Source: Variovorax paradoxus_P (GTDB lineage: Bacteria > Pseudomonadota > Gammaproteobacteria > Burkholderiales > Burkholderiaceae_C). Taken from it: DNA of 64,000 nt. The stretch's first letter is position 1. The number at the start of each line of letters is the position of its first letter. The stretch lies in assembly GCF_050627025.1 (NCBI RefSeq), contig NZ_CP192472.1; one strand, 5' to 3'. Position numbers and translations under genes: made by a program. The notes below the pieces were generated by a model. That model was not told the DNA's origin, did no database searches, and was given only the letters and a program-made list of their open reading frames with translations. This document shows positions 60,241-64,000 of the stretch, piece after piece.

Positions 60241-61944
60241 TCAGGCGAGCTCAGCCACCGATTGTGCGCTGTGCGCGCCCCGGCTCCGGGCACGCTGCAC
60301 GCCCGACACGATGGCCTTGAGCGAAGCCGAGATCACGTCCGCATCGATGCCGACACCGAACAGCGTCTGGGCCTCGTCCACCCGCAGCTCGAGGTACGCG
60401 ACCGACTTGGCATCGGCGCCGGCGCCAATCGCATGCTGGTGGTAGTCCATCACGCGGACGGTATGGCCGGTAGCCCTGCTCAGCGCCTGAGTGAAGGCGT
60501 CGATCGGCCCGTTGCCGCGTCCCTCGATGGCGCGGGTTTCGCCGTCCCACGGCAAGTTGCCGCGCAGCACCACGGAGGCGCTGGCCCCCTCGCCTTCTTC
60601 CTCGAGCACGCGGTGCTGCAGCGAGTGCGCAGCCTCGATGCCGTATTCGCGAACAAAGAGCTGCCAGAGGTCGGCCGCGGTGAGCTCCTTGCCGGCCACG
60701 TCCATCACGCGCTGCACGGTCTGCATGAATTCCATCTGGAGGCGACGCGGCATCTCGATGCCGTACTCGCTCTCGAGCAGGTACGCCATGCCGCCCTTGC
60801 CCGACTGGCTGTTGACGCGAATCACGGCCTCGTAGCTGCGGCCCACGTCCTTCGGATCGATGGGCAGGTATGGCATGTCCCAGATGTCGCCTTCCTTGCG
60901 CGCTGCAAAGGCCTTCTTGATCGCGTCCTGGTGCGATCCCGAGAAGGAGGTGTAGACGAGATCGCCCACGTACGGGTGGCGCGGATGCACGGGGATCTGG
61001 TTGCAGTGCTCTACGGTCGCGCGGATCTCGTCGATGTTCGAGAAATCGAGCCCGGGCGAAACGCCTTGCGTGTACAGGTTGAGTGCAACGTTCACAAGGT
61101 CGAGGTTACCTGTGCGCTCGCCGTTGCCGAAGAGACAGCCTTCGATGCGCTCGGCACCTGCCATCAGAGCCAACTCGCCGGCCGCAGTGCCGGTGCCGCG
61201 GTCGTTGTGCGGATGCACGCACAGCACGATGGAATCGCGACGCGCAAGGTTGCGGTGCATCCACTCGATCATGTCGGCAAAGATGTTCGGCGTGGAATGC
61301 TCGACCGTGGTGGGAAGATTGACGATGCACTTGTGCTGGGGTGTCGGCGCCCAGACTTCGGTGACCGCGTCGACGACGCGCTTCGAAAACACCACGTCGG
61401 TGCCCGAGAACATTTCGGGCGAATATTGAAAGGTCCACTTGGTTGCGGGCTGCTTCGCGGCAAACTCGTTGAACATGCGCGCGTGGCTGCTGGCCAGCTC
61501 GACGATCTGGTCTTCGTCCATGCCGAGCACTACTCGGCGCATTACCGGGGCCACCGCGTTGTAGAGGTGAACGATAGCCCGTGGCGCGCCTTGCAGCGAT
61601 TCGAAGGTGCGCGCAATGAGGTGGTCGCGCGCCTGCGTCAGCACCTGGATCGTCACGTCGTCGGGAATGCGGTCTTCCTCGATGAGCTTGCGTACAAAAT
61701 CGAATTCGACTTGCGAGGCGGAGGGAAAGCCCACTTCGATTTCTTTGAAGCCTATGGCCACGAGCGTTTCGAACATGCGCATCTTGCGCGCAATGTCCAT
61801 CGGCTCCACCAGCGCCTGGTTGCCATCCCGCAGGTCCGTCGACAGCCAGATCGGAGCCTTGGTCAGCACGGCATCGGGCCAGGTGCGGTCCTTGAGGCCG
61901 ATCGGGGCGAATGCACGGTATTTGGCTTGAGGTTGCTTGAGCAT
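60241..61944 (-). CDS. leuA: 2-isopropylmalate synthase, LeuA2 (fungal/actinobacterial) type
   Basis: 567 residues from ATG 61944. It starts MLKQPQAKYRAFAPIGLKDRTWP. The catalytic domain has WLSTDLRDGNQALVEPM, VEVGFPSASQVEFDFVR-type segments and CVHPHNDRGTGTAAGELALMAGAERIEGCLFGNGERTGN (fragments). The C-terminal regulatory domain ends near EAQTLFGVGIDADVISASLKAI. This is the longer type known from Corynebacterium and fungi. It is directly downstream of a leucine-rich leader and attenuator, so leucine supply should control it. Confidence 0.95.
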   Translation of the reverse strand: MLKQPQAKYRAFAPIGLKDRTWPDAVLTKAPIWLSTDLRDGNQALVEPMDIARKMRMFETLVAIGFKEIEVGFPSASQVEFDFVRKLIEEDRIPDDVTIQVLTQARDHLIARTFESLQGAPRAIVHLYNAVAPVMRRVVLGMDEDQIVELASSHARMFNEFAAKQPATKWTFQYSPEMFSGTDVVFSKRVVDAVTEVWAPTPQHKCIVNLPTTVEHSTPNIFADMIEWMHRNLARRDSIVLCVHPHNDRGTGTAAGELALMAGAERIEGCLFGNGERTGNLDLVNVALNLYTQGVSPGLDFSNIDEIRATVEHCNQIPVHPRHPYVGDLVYTSFSGSHQDAIKKAFAARKEGDIWDMPYLPIDPKDVGRSYEAVIRVNSQSGKGGMAYLLESEYGIEMPRRLQMEFMQTVQRVMDVAGKELTAADLWQLFVREYGIEAAHSLQHRVLEEEGEGASASVVLRGNLPWDGETRAIEGRGNGPIDAFTQALSRATGHTVRVMDYHQHAIGAGADAKSVAYLELRVDEAQTLFGVGIDADVISASLKAIVSGVQRARSRGAHSAQSVAELA

Positions 61945-61980
61945 GTCGATTTCTCTGGATGGTTGGTAATCAACCAGCAA

Positions 61981-62021
61981 CCCCAAAAACAAACGGCCCG
62001 TTGCTGGTGCGAACGGGCCGT
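61981..62021 (-). terminator. Attenuator terminator of the leuA leader
   Basis: On the minus strand, ACGGCCCGTT pairs with AACGGGCCGT (61993-62021, 9-nt loop). TTGTTTTTGGGG follows. It lies between the leader peptide stop and the leuA start (37 nt away), the position expected of a transcription attenuator. Confidence 0.88.
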
Positions 62022-62042
62022 GGTGAGGGATTTGCGCGTGCG

Positions 62043-62099
62043 CTACCGTCTCCGCCCGTGAGGGAGGGCTAGTAGGGCCAGCAGCGAAATCTTGGTCAT
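62043..62099 (-). CDS. leuL: Leucine-rich leader peptide (leu attenuator)
   Basis: 18 residues: MTKISLLALLALPHGRRR. Five of seven residues at positions 6-12 are Leu, with two rare CTA codons together. Starvation for leucyl-tRNA would stall the ribosome there. The stop is 22 nt from the terminator stem. It lies 30 nt downstream of the pssA stop, so the attenuator separates ilvC-pssA from the two leuA genes. Confidence 0.85.
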   Translation of the reverse strand: MTKISLLALLALPHGRRR

Positions 62100-62128
62100 G
62101 AGGGTTGTGAATGTAGCACAAGCCGCCG

Positions 62129-62953
62129 TCAGTTATGCAAGCCCCGTTCGTCCGGCTCTTCGGTCGAGGTGCTGATCACGCTTGCCTGCTGCCCCTTGGC
62201 CTTGCGCCAGGCATAGACCACATACCCGCTCAGGCCATAGGCCACGAACAACCCGAACAGCACCGTCGGCGGGTGGATGTTGATGACTGCGATGCCCAGG
62301 GCAATGAGCACGATCACCACAAACGGCACGCTCTTTTTCATCTGCACGTCCTTGAAGCTATAGAACGGCGCGTTGGTAACCATCGAAAGACCCGCGTAGA
62401 GCGTGAAAGCGAAGGTGATCCAGGTGATCTGCGTCCACGAGAGATACAGCACCTCTCCACCCCGCTTGCCCCACTCGGTCATGAGCCAGATGAATCCGGC
62501 CACCAGCGCGGCCGCGGCCGGCGACGGGAGACCCTGAAACCAGCGCTTGTCGACCACGCCGGTGTTGACGTTGAAGCGCGCGAGCCGCAATGCCGCGCAT
62601 GCGCAGTAGACAAAGGCCGCGATCCAACCCCAGCGGCCCAGTCCCTTGAGCGACCACTCGTACGCGATGAGCGCGGGCGCCGCACCGAAAGACACCATGT
62701 CGGACAGCGAATCCATCTGCTCGCCGAACGCGCTTTGCGTGTTCGTCATGCGGGCGACGCGGCCGTCCAGGCTGTCGAGAATCATGGCGGCAAAAACGCC
62801 GAGCGCCGCGAGATCGAAGCGCGCGTTCATTGCCATCACGACCGAATAAAAACCGCCGAACAGCGCGGCGAGCGTGAACAGGTTCGGCAGGATGTAGATG
62901 CCTTTGCGGCGCTTGCGCGGCGGCACTTCGTCGGGAACTGTGTCGTCATGCAT
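62129..62953 (-). CDS. pssA: CDP-diacylglycerol-serine O-phosphatidyltransferase
   Basis: 274 residues. It makes phosphatidylserine in the inner membrane. The CDP-alcohol phosphatidyltransferase motif is complete: DSLDGRVARMTNTQSAFGEQMDSLSDMVSFG (in fragments), with the D-G-x2-A-R ... G-x3-D-x3-D spacing. There are about seven transmembrane segments. This is the subclass II (integral membrane) type, not the E. coli peripheral enzyme. It lies between ilvC and the leucine genes, an arrangement common in Burkholderiales. Confidence 0.93.
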   Translation of the reverse strand: MHDDTVPDEVPPRKRRKGIYILPNLFTLAALFGGFYSVVMAMNARFDLAALGVFAAMILDSLDGRVARMTNTQSAFGEQMDSLSDMVSFGAAPALIAYEWSLKGLGRWGWIAAFVYCACAALRLARFNVNTGVVDKRWFQGLPSPAAAALVAGFIWLMTEWGKRGGEVLYLSWTQITWITFAFTLYAGLSMVTNAPFYSFKDVQMKKSVPFVVIVLIALGIAVINIHPPTVLFGLFVAYGLSGYVVYAWRKAKGQQASVISTSTEEPDERGLHN

Positions 62954-63067
62954 TGAGTTTGCCTCCGTCCCTCATGGGCACTGCGGGAGCAGCTACCCAT
63001 TCGATAGCATCTTGATCTGTGAATCGCATGGGTTCGCAGTGTAGTTCAGGGGCATGGTCCGCCCCTT

Positions 63068-63097
63068 CATGAAAAAGGCCACCCCACGGGTGGCCCT
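63068..63097 (-). terminator. Rho-independent terminator after ilvC
   Basis: On the minus strand GGCCACCC and GGGTGGCC form an 8-bp stem (63077-63095) with a 3-nt loop, followed by TTTTTCAT. It suggests that pssA has a promoter of its own, or that read-through is partial. Confidence 0.8.
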
Positions 63098-63139
63098 CGG
63101 GAAACAGGCGCCGCGGCGCCAGCTTCATTTGCTTGCGGA

Positions 63140-64000
<861 letters not shown>

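Noticed and set aside
59017..62061. A 1014-codon plus-strand open frame opposite both leuA genes
   Set aside because: It is antisense to two complete LeuA sequences with intact motifs; composition is typical of a complementary-strand shadow.

Overview
The window looks like a chromosomal segment of a Variovorax-like member of the Comamonadaceae (Burkholderiales). The grounds are very high GC, characteristic protein families (a long iclR/pobA pair, DUF934 next to cysI, two leuA genes beside pssA and ilvC, an MxKDx pentapeptide protein), and intergenic repeats of a type I associate with that family. Nearly all of it is dense core or near-core metabolism. There is no phage, insertion sequence, CRISPR array or rRNA. 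One tRNA (Asn, GTT) is present. Both edges cut genes: ssuA on the left and ilvC on the right.

Layout. 1-2.5 kb: sulfur uptake (sbp, ssuE, a small membrane ORF, ssuA) on the minus strand. 2.6-7.5 kb: yggX, mnmC, a transglutaminase-like protein and a secreted lipoprotein hydrolase. 7.5-12.5 kb: a two-component system facing a cytochrome b, a Tat-exported sulfite-oxidase-fold enzyme, a methionine-rich MxKDx periplasmic protein and an exported MsrA; this reads as an envelope methionine-oxidation module. 12.5-15.7 kb: class I aldolase, an FAD oxidase and a divergent LysR regulator. 15.8-25.2 kb: an RpiR-regulated operon iaaA-gsiABCD plus two peptidases (DmpA/P1 and M55 DppA), for peptide or glutathione import and breakdown. 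25.4-32.0 kb: assimilatory sulfate reduction (cysI, DUF934, cysH, cysD, cysN) followed by fdxA and a ferredoxin-NADP reductase. 32.0-34.2 kb: a class III aminotransferase and a divergent TetR regulator.

34.2-41.9 kb: thiamine genes. A TPP riboswitch precedes cytX, thiD lies antisense, then thiO-thiS-thiG-thiE run into a TonB-dependent receptor that overlaps thiE by 4 nt. 42.0-46.2 kb: tRNA-Asn, a LysR gene, a 400-bp gene-poor stretch with an SOS-box-like palindrome and a strong minus-strand terminator, small membrane proteins (one apparently frameshifted), and a GFA enzyme with a divergent WYL regulator. 46.2-49.8 kb: a Do-type protease with a CTTAAG-N5-CTTAAG box in its promoter region, next to a QseBC/PmrAB-like two-component system. 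49.9-57.3 kb: pobR-like/pobA, an SRPBCC protein with a lone molybdenum hydroxylase large subunit, the N-degron transferases aat and ate/bpt, and an IclR regulator. 57.3-64.0 kb: a PBP7-like endopeptidase and the branched-chain amino-acid cluster (ilvC, pssA, a leucine-rich leader with attenuator, two different leuA genes).

Functions are read from protein motifs and gene context only. No homology search was run, so specific substrates are inferences.
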